Assembly: GCA_028726465.1 (NCBI GenBank)
Contig: JAQYQB010000014.1
Coordinates: 203,437-267,436, forward strand
Direction: 5' to 3'
DNA: 64,000 bases
DNA from: Mycobacteriaceae bacterium
GTDB taxonomy: Bacteria; Actinomycetota; Actinomycetes; Mycobacteriales; Mycobacteriaceae
Shown: in pieces, positions 8,894 through 17,406 of the stretch
How the letters are laid out: the number at the start of each line of letters is the position of its first letter
Position numbering within the stretch: position 1 is the stretch's first letter
Translations under genes and position numbers: made by a program
Notes under the pieces: model-generated
What the model saw: the letters and a program-made list of their open reading frames with translations, nothing else
The model's database searches: none
Told to the model about the DNA's origin: nothing

Positions 8894-9478
8894 GTGAACC
8901 TGGAGGGCTTGCGCGTCATGGGCATCGACCCGGGCCTTACGCGCTGCGGCCTGTCGGTCGTACAGGCGGGCCGGGGCCGTGCCGTCATCCCCATCTCCGT
9001 CGGCGTGGTGCGCACGCCCGCGGACAAGGATCTCACCGAGCGCCTGCTGCGCCTGTCCAAGGCCGTGGCCGAGTGGATGGACGAGTACCAGCCGGACGTG
9101 GTGGCCATCGAGCGCGTCTTCGAACGCGGCAACGTCTCCACGGTCATGCAGACCGCTCACGCCGTCGGGGTCTTGGTGCTCGCCGCGGCCGAACGCGGCC
9201 TGGACGTGCACATGTACACCCCCTCGGAGGTCAAGAAGGCCGTTTCCGGCAACGGCCGCGCCGACAAGAAGCAGATGACCGCCATGATCACCCGTATCCT
9301 GGGGCTGAGCGAGCCACCCAAGCCGGCCGATGCCGCCGACGCGCTAGCACTCGCCGTCAGCCACTGCTGGCGCGCTCCGGCCCTGGCCCGCGCCGAGCAG
9401 GTGCGGGAGAGGACCCAGGCCCAGCGGCAAGCCCAACAGCAAGCCCTGGCGCGCGCCCGCTCCACCCAGTCCGGCTAG
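8894..9478 (+). CDS. ruvC: Holliday junction resolvase RuvC
   Basis: Homodimeric endonuclease that nicks Holliday junctions delivered by RuvAB. The RNase H-like fold and acidic catalytic set are visible: Asp in [11 protein letters not shown] near the start, Glu in [10 protein letters not shown], and the pair in [12 protein letters not shown]. 194 residues. The GTG start follows a good GGAGGTGACC ribosome site. The C-terminal ~25 residues are rich in Gln, Ala and Arg and probably disordered. It is the first gene of ruvC-ruvA-ruvB. Confidence 0.96.
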   Translation: MNLEGLRVMGIDPGLTRCGLSVVQAGRGRAVIPISVGVVRTPADKDLTERLLRLSKAVAEWMDEYQPDVVAIERVFERGNVSTVMQTAHAVGVLVLAAAERGLDVHMYTPSEVKKAVSGNGRADKKQMTAMITRILGLSEPPKPADAADALALAVSHCWRAPALARAEQVRERTQAQRQAQQQALARARSTQSG

Positions 9479-9556
9479 GCGGCAGGCCTAGCACCACGTC
9501 GCCCGAAACCTAAAAAACCTAGAACTCTACCCCCGGGAAGAAAGGACAACCCCGCC

Positions 9557-10174
9557 ATGATCGCATCGCTGCGCGGAGAGGTTATCTCCATCGCGCTGGA
9601 CCACGCCGTCATCGAATGCCAGGGCGTGGGCTACCTCGTGCACGCGGCCCCGCCCACCCTCGGCCGGCTGACCCGCGGGGAAGAGGCCTTCGTGCTGACC
9701 TCCATGGTGGTCAAGGAAGACTCCATGACCCTCTACGGCTTCGGCACCGCCGAGGACCGGGAGATGTTCCACCTGCTGCAGTCCGTCTCGGGGCTCGGCC
9801 CGAAGCTGGCGCTGGCCGCACTGTCGGTGCTGGAGGCCAACGAGCTGGCGCAGGCGATTAGCCAGTCGGACGCCAAGCGCCTGCAGACCATCCCGGGCGT
9901 GGGCAAGCGCATGGCGGAGCGGCTAGCGCTCGAGCTCAAGGACAAGGTGGCAGGCTTCGCCGGGGCCGGCGCGGCCGCGGGCGAGGGCGCAGCCGCCGGC
10001 GGGGTCCCCGCGGCCAGCGAGCCGGTCGTCCAGCAGGTCACCGAGGCGCTGGTGGGCCTGGGCTTTACCGAAAAGGCCGCGGCCGGGGCCGTCGAGGCGA
10101 TCGTCGCCGAGCAGCCCGATGCCGCCACGCCGGTGGTCCTGCGTAGCGCGCTGGCCCGGCTGGGCAAGAAATAA
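9557..10174 (+). CDS. ruvA: Holliday junction branch migration subunit RuvA
   Basis: Forms the tetramer that clamps the Holliday junction and loads RuvB. 205 residues in three domains: an OB-fold (MIASLRGEVISI, then GVGYLVHA), tandem helix-hairpin-helix motifs (SGLGPKLALAALSVL and IPGVGKRMAERLALEL), and a C-terminal RuvB-binding helical domain after an Ala/Gly-rich linker around residues 134-155. The ATG follows GAAGAAAGGA. It lies 78 bp after ruvC and 43 bp before ruvB. Confidence 0.96.
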   Translation: MIASLRGEVISIALDHAVIECQGVGYLVHAAPPTLGRLTRGEEAFVLTSMVVKEDSMTLYGFGTAEDREMFHLLQSVSGLGPKLALAALSVLEANELAQAISQSDAKRLQTIPGVGKRMAERLALELKDKVAGFAGAGAAAGEGAAAGGVPAASEPVVQQVTEALVGLGFTEKAAAGAVEAIVAEQPDAATPVVLRSALARLGKK

Positions 10175-10217
10175 GTAGGCGCACGCCAGGGGTTCACGAC
10201 GGGTAGGGTGTTAGGAC

Positions 10218-11315
10218 ATGTCAGATATTGAGCGCACCGAGTTTCAGCTGCCAGACGGGCTAGAAGCCGCCCGGCAGGGCAGCGCGCAGGCGGCGGAGCG
10301 CCGCAACGACGACGTCGACGGGCACGCGCAGCAGGGCGAGCGCGACATCGAGCGCTCCCTGCGCCCGAAGAGCCTGGACGAGTTCATCGGGCAACCGAAG
10401 GTCCGCGAGCAGCTCTCGCTGGTGCTGCAGGGCGCGAAGAAGCGCGGCGTGACCCCGGACCACGTGCTGCTGTCCGGCCCGCCCGGGCTGGGCAAGACCA
10501 CCATGGCCATGATCGTCGCCCAGGAGCTGGGCACCAGCCTGCGGATGACCTCGGGCCCGGCGCTGGAGCGCGCCGGCGATCTGGCCGCCATGCTCTCCAA
10601 CCTCATGGAGGGCGACGTGCTCTTTATCGACGAGATTCACCGCATCGCGCGCCCGGCCGAGGAAATGCTGTACATGGCCATGGAGGACTTCCGGATCGAC
10701 GTCATCGTGGGCAAGGGCCCGGGTGCGACCTCCATCCCACTGGAGATCCCGCCGTTTACCCTGGTGGGTGCGACCACCCGCGCCGGCATGCTGACCGGCC
10801 CGCTGCGGGACCGCTTCGGGTTTACCGCGCAGATGGAGTTCTACGACACCGCGGATCTGACCCGGGTTATCAAGCGCGCCGCGCAGATCCTCGACGTGGA
10901 CATCACGCGGGAGGCCGCCGTGGAAATCGGCTCGCGCTCGCGGGGTACCCCGCGTATCGCCAACCGCCTGCTGCGCCGCGTGCGCGACTACGCCGAGGTC
11001 AACGGCGACGGCGAGATCGATCTGGCGGCCGCGCAGGGGGCCTTGGCCGTCTTCGACGTGGATGAGATGGGCCTGGACCGCCTGGACCGGGCGGTCCTGC
11101 ACGCGCTCATCGAAGGCCACAACGGCGGGCCCGTCGGCGTGAACACCTTGGCCATCGCCGTGGGGGAGGAGCCCTCCACCGTCGAGGAGGTCTGCGAGCC
11201 CTACCTCGTGCGCGCCGGCATGATCGCGCGCACCGGGCGCGGGCGCGTGGCCACGGCGGCGGCCTGGCAGCACCTGGGGCTGACCCCGCCCGACGGGGCG
11301 ATTGGCCTGTTTTAA
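10218..11315 (+). CDS. ruvB: Holliday junction branch migration ATPase RuvB
   Basis: AAA+ motor that drives branch migration with RuvA. 365 residues. Walker A is GPPGLGKTT, Walker B is LFIDEIHR, sensor 1 is in GATTRAGML, the arginine-finger region is in GPLRDRFGF, and sensor 2 follows [17 protein letters not shown]. The winged-helix C-terminal domain is complete. The N-terminal ~35 residues before the RuvB core are extended and polar. It ends the ruvCAB operon. Confidence 0.97.
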   Translation: MSDIERTEFQLPDGLEAARQGSAQAAERRNDDVDGHAQQGERDIERSLRPKSLDEFIGQPKVREQLSLVLQGAKKRGVTPDHVLLSGPPGLGKTTMAMIVAQELGTSLRMTSGPALERAGDLAAMLSNLMEGDVLFIDEIHRIARPAEEMLYMAMEDFRIDVIVGKGPGATSIPLEIPPFTLVGATTRAGMLTGPLRDRFGFTAQMEFYDTADLTRVIKRAAQILDVDITREAAVEIGSRSRGTPRIANRLLRRVRDYAEVNGDGEIDLAAAQGALAVFDVDEMGLDRLDRAVLHALIEGHNGGPVGVNTLAIAVGEEPSTVEEVCEPYLVRAGMIARTGRGRVATAAAWQHLGLTPPDGAIGLF

Positions 11316-11381
11316 TAGATTCTTACTGCCAAACGGCGTTTGATTAACAGTTAAACTGAAATTTCTGGCACACTGGACGGT

Positions 11382-11729
11382 ATGGAACTAGTACTATTTA
11401 TCGTCCTCGTTGTCCTTCTAGTCCTGCCTACCTTCTTCGCAATGCGCAAGCAGCGCCAGCGCCAGAAGGAAGTTGCCGCCTTCCAGGCCTCGCTGACCCC
11501 GGGTAAGCGCGTCGTGACCGCCGGCGGCATCCACGGCACCGTGACCGCGGTGCGCGAAGGGGATATCGACCTGGAGGTCGCCCGCGGCATGATCATCACC
11601 GTCGACAAGATGGGCATCCTGCGCGCGGCCAACACCGCCCCGAACGTGGTGGGTGATGCCCCGGCCGATCCGCAGCAGACCGACTTCCACCCCGACGACA
11701 ACCCGCGCAACCCGGACGAGCGGAACTAG
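11382..11729 (+). CDS. yajC: Preprotein translocase subunit YajC
   Basis: 115-residue single-pass protein of the SecDF-YajC complex. One N-terminal transmembrane helix (about residues 2-20) is followed by the conserved cytoplasmic block LTPGKRVVTAGGIHGTV. The C-terminus is acidic and Pro/Asn-rich. It sits upstream of secD and secF as expected, but 260 bp and a strong hairpin terminator separate it from secD. Confidence 0.92.
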   Translation: MELVLFIVLVVLLVLPTFFAMRKQRQRQKEVAAFQASLTPGKRVVTAGGIHGTVTAVREGDIDLEVARGMIITVDKMGILRAANTAPNVVGDAPADPQQTDFHPDDNPRNPDERN

Positions 11730-11763
11730 GTCAAGCGGACCCGCCCGTCCTGGATTCCACTCA

Positions 11764-11813
11764 CCGCCCGCCTTGGGCGTGCCGAGCGCACGCCACCGGC
11801 AGGCGGATTTTTT
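11764..11813 (+). terminator. Rho-independent terminator after yajC
   Basis: Nested inverted repeats: an inner perfect stem GGCGTGC/GCACGCC and outer arms CCGCCCGCC/GGCAGGCGG with one mismatch, followed immediately by ATTTTTT. It lies between yajC and secD, which are usually co-transcribed. Confidence 0.8.
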
Positions 11814-11989
11814 CTATTTTCCCCGCACTGTGATCGTTGTCATGGTCACACTATGCGCTTTTCTGGCTCCCTGTTGAGGTTTTGCCAGCGATATGACGTA
11901 CCATGATGGATCGTGTTCGCTCCTTTCACCGTTAAAGGTAGCGATTTTTACTTAGCCCTGTAACTTGCAATGCACAGGAGATTGTATTC

Positions 11990-13894
11990 GTGTCCGCTCC
12001 TCACAAAGGCGCCATCAACAACGCCAGTAGGAAATGGCCGAAGCGCGCCATCATGCTCTTCGTCGTCATCCTGCTGGCGGTGTGGGCGCTCGTATTCTTT
12101 ACTGGCGATCGCACCGCCAGCACCAAACTCGGCATCGACCTGCAGGGTGGTACCCGCGTCACGCTGGTCCCGCAGGGCGAAGAACCGACCCAGGACCAGC
12201 TGCAACAGGCTCGCGAGATCCTGGAACAGCGCGTCAACGGCATGGGCGTGTCCGGATCCGAGGTAGTCATCAACGGCAACACCCTGGTCATTACCGTCCC
12301 GGGCGAGGACACCCAGGAAGCGCAGTCGGTGGGCCAGACCTCGCAGCTGCTCTTCCGCCCGGTGGCCGAACAGCCCACCCCGGACATGACCAAGCTGCTG
12401 CCGGAGATGGAAGACATGGCCAACCGCTGGGTCAAGTACGGCGTCTTGAGCAAGGATGAGGCGAACCAGTCCCTGAAGCGCGTGACCGACGCCATCAACC
12501 AGGCTAACGAGCAGGCCGAGGGCCAGGGCTCGAACAACACCAAGGTGGATGAGAAGAAGGTCAGCGCCGAGCCGCTGCCGGAGCCGGAGAACTCCCTGGA
12601 GCAGGCGGAGCGCCGCGAAGAGATGACCGACATGCTGCTCAAGGACCGCCAGTCGGAGGACCCGACCACGCTGTCCGCGGCCTCGGCTCTGATGACCTGC
12701 ACCCAGGACACGGATCCCCTGGCGGGCGCGGACGATCCCGCCAAGCCGCTGGTGACCTGTGACTACTCGCAGGGCATGCCGTACATCCTGGACCCGGCCC
12801 CGCTGCTGGACGGCGTCGAGGATCCGAACGGCACCCGCCTGACCGGCTCGGAAATCGACACGGATTCCCCGATCGACGGCGGCCTCAACCCGGACACCGG
12901 CCAGATGCAGATCAGCTTCTCCTTCCAGACCGGCGACGGCCCGAACGGCTCGGCCACCTGGGCCAAGCTGACCGAGGAGTACCTTCAGAAGCAGATCGCC
13001 ATCACCCTGGACTCCGGGGTCATCTCCGCGCCGCAGATTCAGGGCGCGACCCCGTACGGCTCGGCCACCTCGATTACCGGTGACTTCAGCCAGGAAGAGG
13101 CGCAGTCGTTGGCCAACAACCTGCGCTACGGCGCGCTGCCGCTGTCGTTTGTCGGCGAAAACGGCGAGCCGGGCGGCACCACCGAGACGGTCCCGCCGTC
13201 GCTGGGCCACGCCGCCCTGCAGGCCGGCCTCATCGCCGGCCTGGTCGGCCTGATTCTGGTTCTGGCCTACTCGATCTACTACTACCGCGCCTTCGCCTTC
13301 GTCTCCTTCCTGACGCTGGTCGGCGCCATGGCCCTGACCTACGGCTCCCTGGTGCTGCTGGGCCGCTGGGTCGGCTACTCGCTGGACCTGTCCGGCATCG
13401 CCGGCCTGATCATCGGTGTCGGCGCCATGGCCGACTCCTTCGTGGTCTACTACGAACGCATCAAGGACGAGATCCTGGAAGGCCGCACCTTCCGATCTGC
13501 GACCACCAAGGCCTGGGAGCGGGCGCGCACCACCATCGTGACCGGTAACGCCGTCACGCTGATCGGCTCCGTGGTCGTCTACTTCCTGGCCATCGGCGAG
13601 GTCAAGGGCTTCGCCTTCACCCTGGGCCTGACCACCGTCTTCGACCTGGTCGTCTCCTTCCTCATCACCGCGCCGCTGATGATGCTGGCCGCCCGCAAGC
13701 CGGTCTTCGCCAAGCCGTCCATGAACGGCCTCGGCGGCATCTTCGCACTGGCCGAAGAAAACCGGGCGAAGGGCCACTATGGTAAGACGCATCCGCGCGG
13801 CGACCAGGCCGCGGACGCTCAAGACACGAAGCCTGAGCACACCGAGCGCACCGTACGCAGCAAGCGCAACGAGCAGGGCGAGGAGAACAACTAA
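11990..13894 (+). CDS. secD: Protein translocase subunit SecD
   Basis: Proton-motive-force-linked component that assists late steps of Sec export. 634 residues. TM1 is at about residues 20-40, directly followed by the D1 motif LGIDLQGGTRVTLVP. A large extracytoplasmic domain spans about residues 55-400, with an insertion rich in Glu/Gln around 150-230. Five C-terminal helices follow, including GLIIGVGAMADSFVVYYERIKDE. The GTG start has CAGGAGA 8 bases upstream. A polar, charged cytoplasmic tail of ~50 residues follows TM6. The stop TAA shares its last base with the secF ATG. Confidence 0.96.
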   Translation: MSAPHKGAINNASRKWPKRAIMLFVVILLAVWALVFFTGDRTASTKLGIDLQGGTRVTLVPQGEEPTQDQLQQAREILEQRVNGMGVSGSEVVINGNTLVITVPGEDTQEAQSVGQTSQLLFRPVAEQPTPDMTKLLPEMEDMANRWVKYGVLSKDEANQSLKRVTDAINQANEQAEGQGSNNTKVDEKKVSAEPLPEPENSLEQAERREEMTDMLLKDRQSEDPTTLSAASALMTCTQDTDPLAGADDPAKPLVTCDYSQGMPYILDPAPLLDGVEDPNGTRLTGSEIDTDSPIDGGLNPDTGQMQISFSFQTGDGPNGSATWAKLTEEYLQKQIAITLDSGVISAPQIQGATPYGSATSITGDFSQEEAQSLANNLRYGALPLSFVGENGEPGGTTETVPPSLGHAALQAGLIAGLVGLILVLAYSIYYYRAFAFVSFLTLVGAMALTYGSLVLLGRWVGYSLDLSGIAGLIIGVGAMADSFVVYYERIKDEILEGRTFRSATTKAWERARTTIVTGNAVTLIGSVVVYFLAIGEVKGFAFTLGLTTVFDLVVSFLITAPLMMLAARKPVFAKPSMNGLGGIFALAEENRAKGHYGKTHPRGDQAADAQDTKPEHTERTVRSKRNEQGEENN

Positions 13895-15060
13895 TGGCTA
13901 AGAACAAGATTTCCCGGTTGGATCGCCTCTACTCCGACGAGGGCGGCATCGACTTCATCGGCCGGACGAAGCTGTGGTACTCGATCACCATCGGCCTGCT
14001 GGTCGTGTCCATCGCCGCTATCCTCATCCGCGGCTTCAGCCTCTCGCTGGACTTCGAGGGCGGCACCACCGTGACCATGCCGGCCGCGGACCTGGTGGAA
14101 GAGGAGGTCGGCCAGACCTTCGAGGAAGCCACCGGCGTAGAACCCGAGCAGGTCCAGATCGTCGGCTCCGGCGCCTCCGAGACGCTGGAGATCACCTCCG
14201 AGCGCCTGAGCCAGGAGCAGGTCGACAACGCCCGGCAGGCCATCTACGAGGAGTACCAGCCGGAAAACGCCGAGGGCGAGGCCACCCCGGACGCCATCGG
14301 TACCTCCACCGTTTCTGAGTCCTGGGGCTCCTCGATTACCGAGCGCATGATCATCGCGATGGTGGTCTTCCTCATCGCGGCGACCGTCTACGTTGCCATC
14401 CGCCTGCAGCGCACCATGGCGTTCGCGGCCATCCTCGCGCTGATTGTCGACGGCGTCATCATCGCCGGCATCTACGCCCTGTTCGGGCTCGAGGTTTCCC
14501 CGGCCGTCATCATCGGTCTGCTGACCGTGCTGACCTTCTCCATCTACGACTCCGTGATCGTCTTCGACAAGGTCAACGAGAACACCCAGGGCATTTTGGG
14601 GCAGCGCAAACACACCTACGGCGAACAGGCCAACCTGGCCATCAACCAGACCGTGATGCGTTCTATCTCCACCTCGGTGATTTCCGCCCTGCCGATTATC
14701 GCCCTCTTCGTGGTCGCGGTCTGGCTGATGGGCATCGGCACGCTCAAGGACCTGGCACTGATCCAGCTCATCGGCGTTATCGAGGGCATCTTCTCCTCTC
14801 TGTTCCTGGCCACCCCGCTGCTGGTCAGCATGGTCAACCGGAAGAAGGAATTCCGCCGCCACAACGGCGAGGTGGAGCGCTACCGTTCGGGCGAGGCTGA
14901 CGAGGAGCTCGACCCCGAGGAAAGCGGCGCGAAGCGCACCGTGGCCTCTCCGGTGACGGCGTCGGCTAACGACGACATCGCCGAATCCAGCGACGACCAC
15001 GGCCCGCGCCCCGGCGAGGGCACTACCGGCTCCGGCGCCACCTGGCGCCCGGGACAGTAG
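13894..15060 (+). CDS. secF: Protein translocase subunit SecF
   Basis: Partner of SecD in Sec-dependent export, 388 residues with six transmembrane helices. The conserved LSLDFEGGTTVTM follows TM1, and LTVLTFSIYDSVIVFDKVNEN marks the TM4-TM5 core. The start overlaps the secD stop by 1 bp (TAATG), giving translational coupling. The last ~75 residues are a polar, acidic tail with no predicted structure. A strong terminator follows 32 bp downstream. Confidence 0.96.
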   Translation: MAKNKISRLDRLYSDEGGIDFIGRTKLWYSITIGLLVVSIAAILIRGFSLSLDFEGGTTVTMPAADLVEEEVGQTFEEATGVEPEQVQIVGSGASETLEITSERLSQEQVDNARQAIYEEYQPENAEGEATPDAIGTSTVSESWGSSITERMIIAMVVFLIAATVYVAIRLQRTMAFAAILALIVDGVIIAGIYALFGLEVSPAVIIGLLTVLTFSIYDSVIVFDKVNENTQGILGQRKHTYGEQANLAINQTVMRSISTSVISALPIIALFVVAVWLMGIGTLKDLALIQLIGVIEGIFSSLFLATPLLVSMVNRKKEFRRHNGEVERYRSGEADEELDPEESGAKRTVASPVTASANDDIAESSDDHGPRPGEGTTGSGATWRPGQ

Positions 15061-15092
15061 CCCGGCCTAGGTAGTTCACGGTCAGTTTCTCT

Positions 15093-15120
15093 CCCCGGGG
15101 GCTTTGACCCCCGGGGTTTT
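15093..15120 (+). terminator. Rho-independent terminator after secDF
   Basis: Perfect 9-bp stem CCCCGGGGG/CCCCCGGGG with loop CTTTGA, followed by TTTT. It ends the secD-secF transcript before the lipoprotein gene at 15155. Confidence 0.9.
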
Positions 15121-15154
15121 GCAATCGGTAGTCTCAGGTAGGAGTTAGCCCGAA

Positions 15155-16807
15155 ATGGGAAGTGGAGTCAACAAGAATCCAACGCGGTGGCGTCTGGCAG
15201 CTGCGGGCCTGGCCGCCAGCCTGGCGCTGGGCCTGGCAGCCTGCGGGCAGGGGGAGGAGCCGGCCGAGGAGGAAGGCACCGCCTCCAGCGACCATTTCGG
15301 CTACCAGACCTCCTCGGAGCTGGTGACCACCAACGCCGGCACCGCCTTCGGCTCCGCCGGCAGCGTGGCGCAGCTGTCCAGCCGCCTGTACCCGGCCGCC
15401 TTCGTGCCGGGCCCGCGCGGGCAGATGATCCCGAACACGGACCTGGTCCAGGCCCAGGAGCTCAACCCCGGCTCCGAGGACGAGTCCAAGTCGGTGCTCT
15501 ACACGCTCAGCGACGACGCGAAATTCTCCGACGGCCAGCCGGTGACCTGCGTGGACTACCTGCTGGCGTATACGGCCGGCACCATGCAGGAAACCTTCGG
15601 CTCCCACATGCCGCTGGCCCAGGACATCCAGCAGTTCAAGTGCGCACCGGAGAACAAGGTCTTCGAGGTCGTCTTCGCCCCGGGCACCGGCCAGCGCTGG
15701 CGCGGGCTGTTCGGACCGGGCACGGTGATGCCGGCCCACGCTATCGCCAAGAAGCTGGGCATGGACTCCCAGGAGCTGACCAACGCCTTGTACTCGCAGG
15801 ATCCCACGGTGCTGGAGGAGGTCGCGCGCATCTGGCGCTTCGACTTCCAGTTGGCCGAGTTCGATCCGGAACTGCAGGTCTCCTTTGGCCCGTATGTCAT
15901 CGACCACGTGGGCGAGAGCGGGGAAGTGGTCCTGGAACGCAACCCGCACTTCTTCGGCAACGAGGCCGAGATCGCCCCGGTGACCGTCTGGCCCGCGGAC
16001 GCGGATTCCGGCGCGCTGAAGGACGCCGGGACCCTTGGCGTGGTTGACTCCCGCGCGGCGAACCCTGCCTGGCTGGACCGCGACGCGGCCGATAACCCTT
16101 ATGAGATTGAGCCGGTCGTCGGCGATCTGACCGAGTCGCTGGTCCTGTCGGAGTACGGCTTGTTCGCGCAGGAGGAGCCGCGGCGGGCCTTCTCCGAGTG
16201 CATCGACCAGGCCGCGCTCGCCAAGCTCAGCTCCGCCGAGTCCGGCGTGGAGGTCCCGCCGGTCTACCAGCACGTCCTGCGGCACAACGACCCCATCGGC
16301 AAGTACCTGAAGCGGGCCGTCGAGCCGCACGTGGGCACCGACAACGCCATCGCCCAGACGCTGAGCGGGCAGACCATCCGCATCGGCTACCTGGGCCCCA
16401 ACGACCGCTATGCGGCCATGGTGGAAAAGATCTCGGAGACCTGCCAGCCGGCCGGGATCACGGTCGAGGACGTGAGCGCGGAGAACACCTCGCAGTACAT
16501 GCTCAACCCGGATCCGGAAACGGGCCTGCCCGCCATCGACGCCTTCCTGGGGCCTATCGATCCGCTCACCGAATTCTCGACCGCGGAGCCGCGGATTTCG
16601 AATGTGGAAGAGCTCAACAAGGCCGAGGCCGAGCAGTGGCAGACGGTGCGGACCATCCCGCTGGCTGCGCAACCGAAGACCTTCGTGGTCCGCAACGATG
16701 TCAAACACGTGGTACCGTACACTGGGCTGGCGGGAATCGGTTGGAATATGGACAGGTGGGCGCTGATCCCCGAAGGCGCCACTGAATCGAAATCGAAGGA
16801 TAATTAA
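15155..16807 (+). CDS. Peptide-binding lipoprotein of an ABC transporter (SBP family 5)
   Basis: 550-residue extracytoplasmic solute-binding protein. The N-terminus has a basic start, a hydrophobic core and the lipobox LAAC (lipidated Cys at about residue 29), so it is anchored in the membrane. The family 5 (DppA/OppA) pattern includes LNPGSEDESKSVLYTLSDDAKFSDGQPVTCVDYLLAY. No permease or ATPase gene is adjacent, so it works with transporter parts elsewhere or has another role. It resembles the dciAE-type protein encoded between secF and apt in corynebacteria. The apt GTG follows its stop without a gap. Confidence 0.87.
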   Translation: MGSGVNKNPTRWRLAAAGLAASLALGLAACGQGEEPAEEEGTASSDHFGYQTSSELVTTNAGTAFGSAGSVAQLSSRLYPAAFVPGPRGQMIPNTDLVQAQELNPGSEDESKSVLYTLSDDAKFSDGQPVTCVDYLLAYTAGTMQETFGSHMPLAQDIQQFKCAPENKVFEVVFAPGTGQRWRGLFGPGTVMPAHAIAKKLGMDSQELTNALYSQDPTVLEEVARIWRFDFQLAEFDPELQVSFGPYVIDHVGESGEVVLERNPHFFGNEAEIAPVTVWPADADSGALKDAGTLGVVDSRAANPAWLDRDAADNPYEIEPVVGDLTESLVLSEYGLFAQEEPRRAFSECIDQAALAKLSSAESGVEVPPVYQHVLRHNDPIGKYLKRAVEPHVGTDNAIAQTLSGQTIRIGYLGPNDRYAAMVEKISETCQPAGITVEDVSAENTSQYMLNPDPETGLPAIDAFLGPIDPLTEFSTAEPRISNVEELNKAEAEQWQTVRTIPLAAQPKTFVVRNDVKHVVPYTGLAGIGWNMDRWALIPEGATESKSKDN

Positions 16808-17359
16808 GTGAGTTCTCAGTACTCCAACGCTAATGAAGCCCTACAAGACAAGATCCGTTACGTCCAGGACTTCCCGGAGCCGGGTGTTCTCTTCGAGGAC
16901 CTGACCCCGGTGCTGGCCGACGCGGACGCCTTCAGCGTCGTGGTTGATGGCCTGGCGAAGGCCTGCGAGGACCTGGGCGCGGAGATGATCGGCGGGCTGG
17001 ACGCCCGCGGTTTCTTGCTGGGGTCTGCGGTCGCCTACAAGATGGGCGTGGGGATCCTGGCCATCCGCAAGGCGGGCAAGCTGCCGCCGCCGGTCCTGCA
17101 CACCGAATACGAGCTGGAATACGGCACCGCGGCCCTGGAGATCCCCGCCAACGGCGCGGAGCTTAAGGGCAAGAAGATCGCCCTGGTCGACGACGTCCTG
17201 GCCACCGGCGGCACCCTGTTTGGTGCCCGCCAGCTGCTCGAACAGGCCGGCGCCGAGGTAGTCGGCAACGTCGTGGTCATCGAGGTCGAGGGCCTGGGCG
17301 GGCGTGAGCGACTAGCGGGTACGCCTTTGGTGGTCTTACGCACACCTGAGGAGAATTAA
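16808..17359 (+). CDS. apt: Adenine phosphoribosyltransferase
   Basis: Salvages adenine with PRPP to give AMP. 183 residues; the PRPP-binding loop [15 protein letters not shown] and the N-terminal block [18 protein letters not shown] are characteristic. The GTG start directly abuts the stop of the lipoprotein gene, implying translational coupling. It lies immediately upstream of rel, an order conserved in actinobacteria. Confidence 0.95.
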   Translation: MSSQYSNANEALQDKIRYVQDFPEPGVLFEDLTPVLADADAFSVVVDGLAKACEDLGAEMIGGLDARGFLLGSAVAYKMGVGILAIRKAGKLPPPVLHTEYELEYGTAALEIPANGAELKGKKIALVDDVLATGGTLFGARQLLEQAGAEVVGNVVVIEVEGLGGRERLAGTPLVVLRTPEEN

Positions 17360-17369
17360 GCGCTAGACT

Positions 17370-17391
17370 GAACTAATTAGTAGTTTAGTTC
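17370..17391 (+). promoter_or_regulatory. Inverted repeat in the rel promoter/leader
   Basis: Perfect 7-bp inverted repeat GAACTAA/TTAGTTC with an 8-base AT-rich spacer. It lies just after a possible -10 box TAGACT (17364-17369) and 15 bases before the rel ATG. It could be an operator overlapping the transcription start or a small leader hairpin next to the ribosome site. Confidence 0.4.
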
Positions 17392-17406
17392 GGAAAGGGG
17401 CGCGTA

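Noticed and set aside
11653-11877. 74-codon frame overlapping the end of yajC
   Set aside because: It covers the terminator hairpin and has no recognisable protein character.
11948-13840. 630-codon minus-strand frame opposite secD
   Set aside because: Antisense shadow of secD; no homology-like motifs and extreme Gly/Arg/Val/Gln content.
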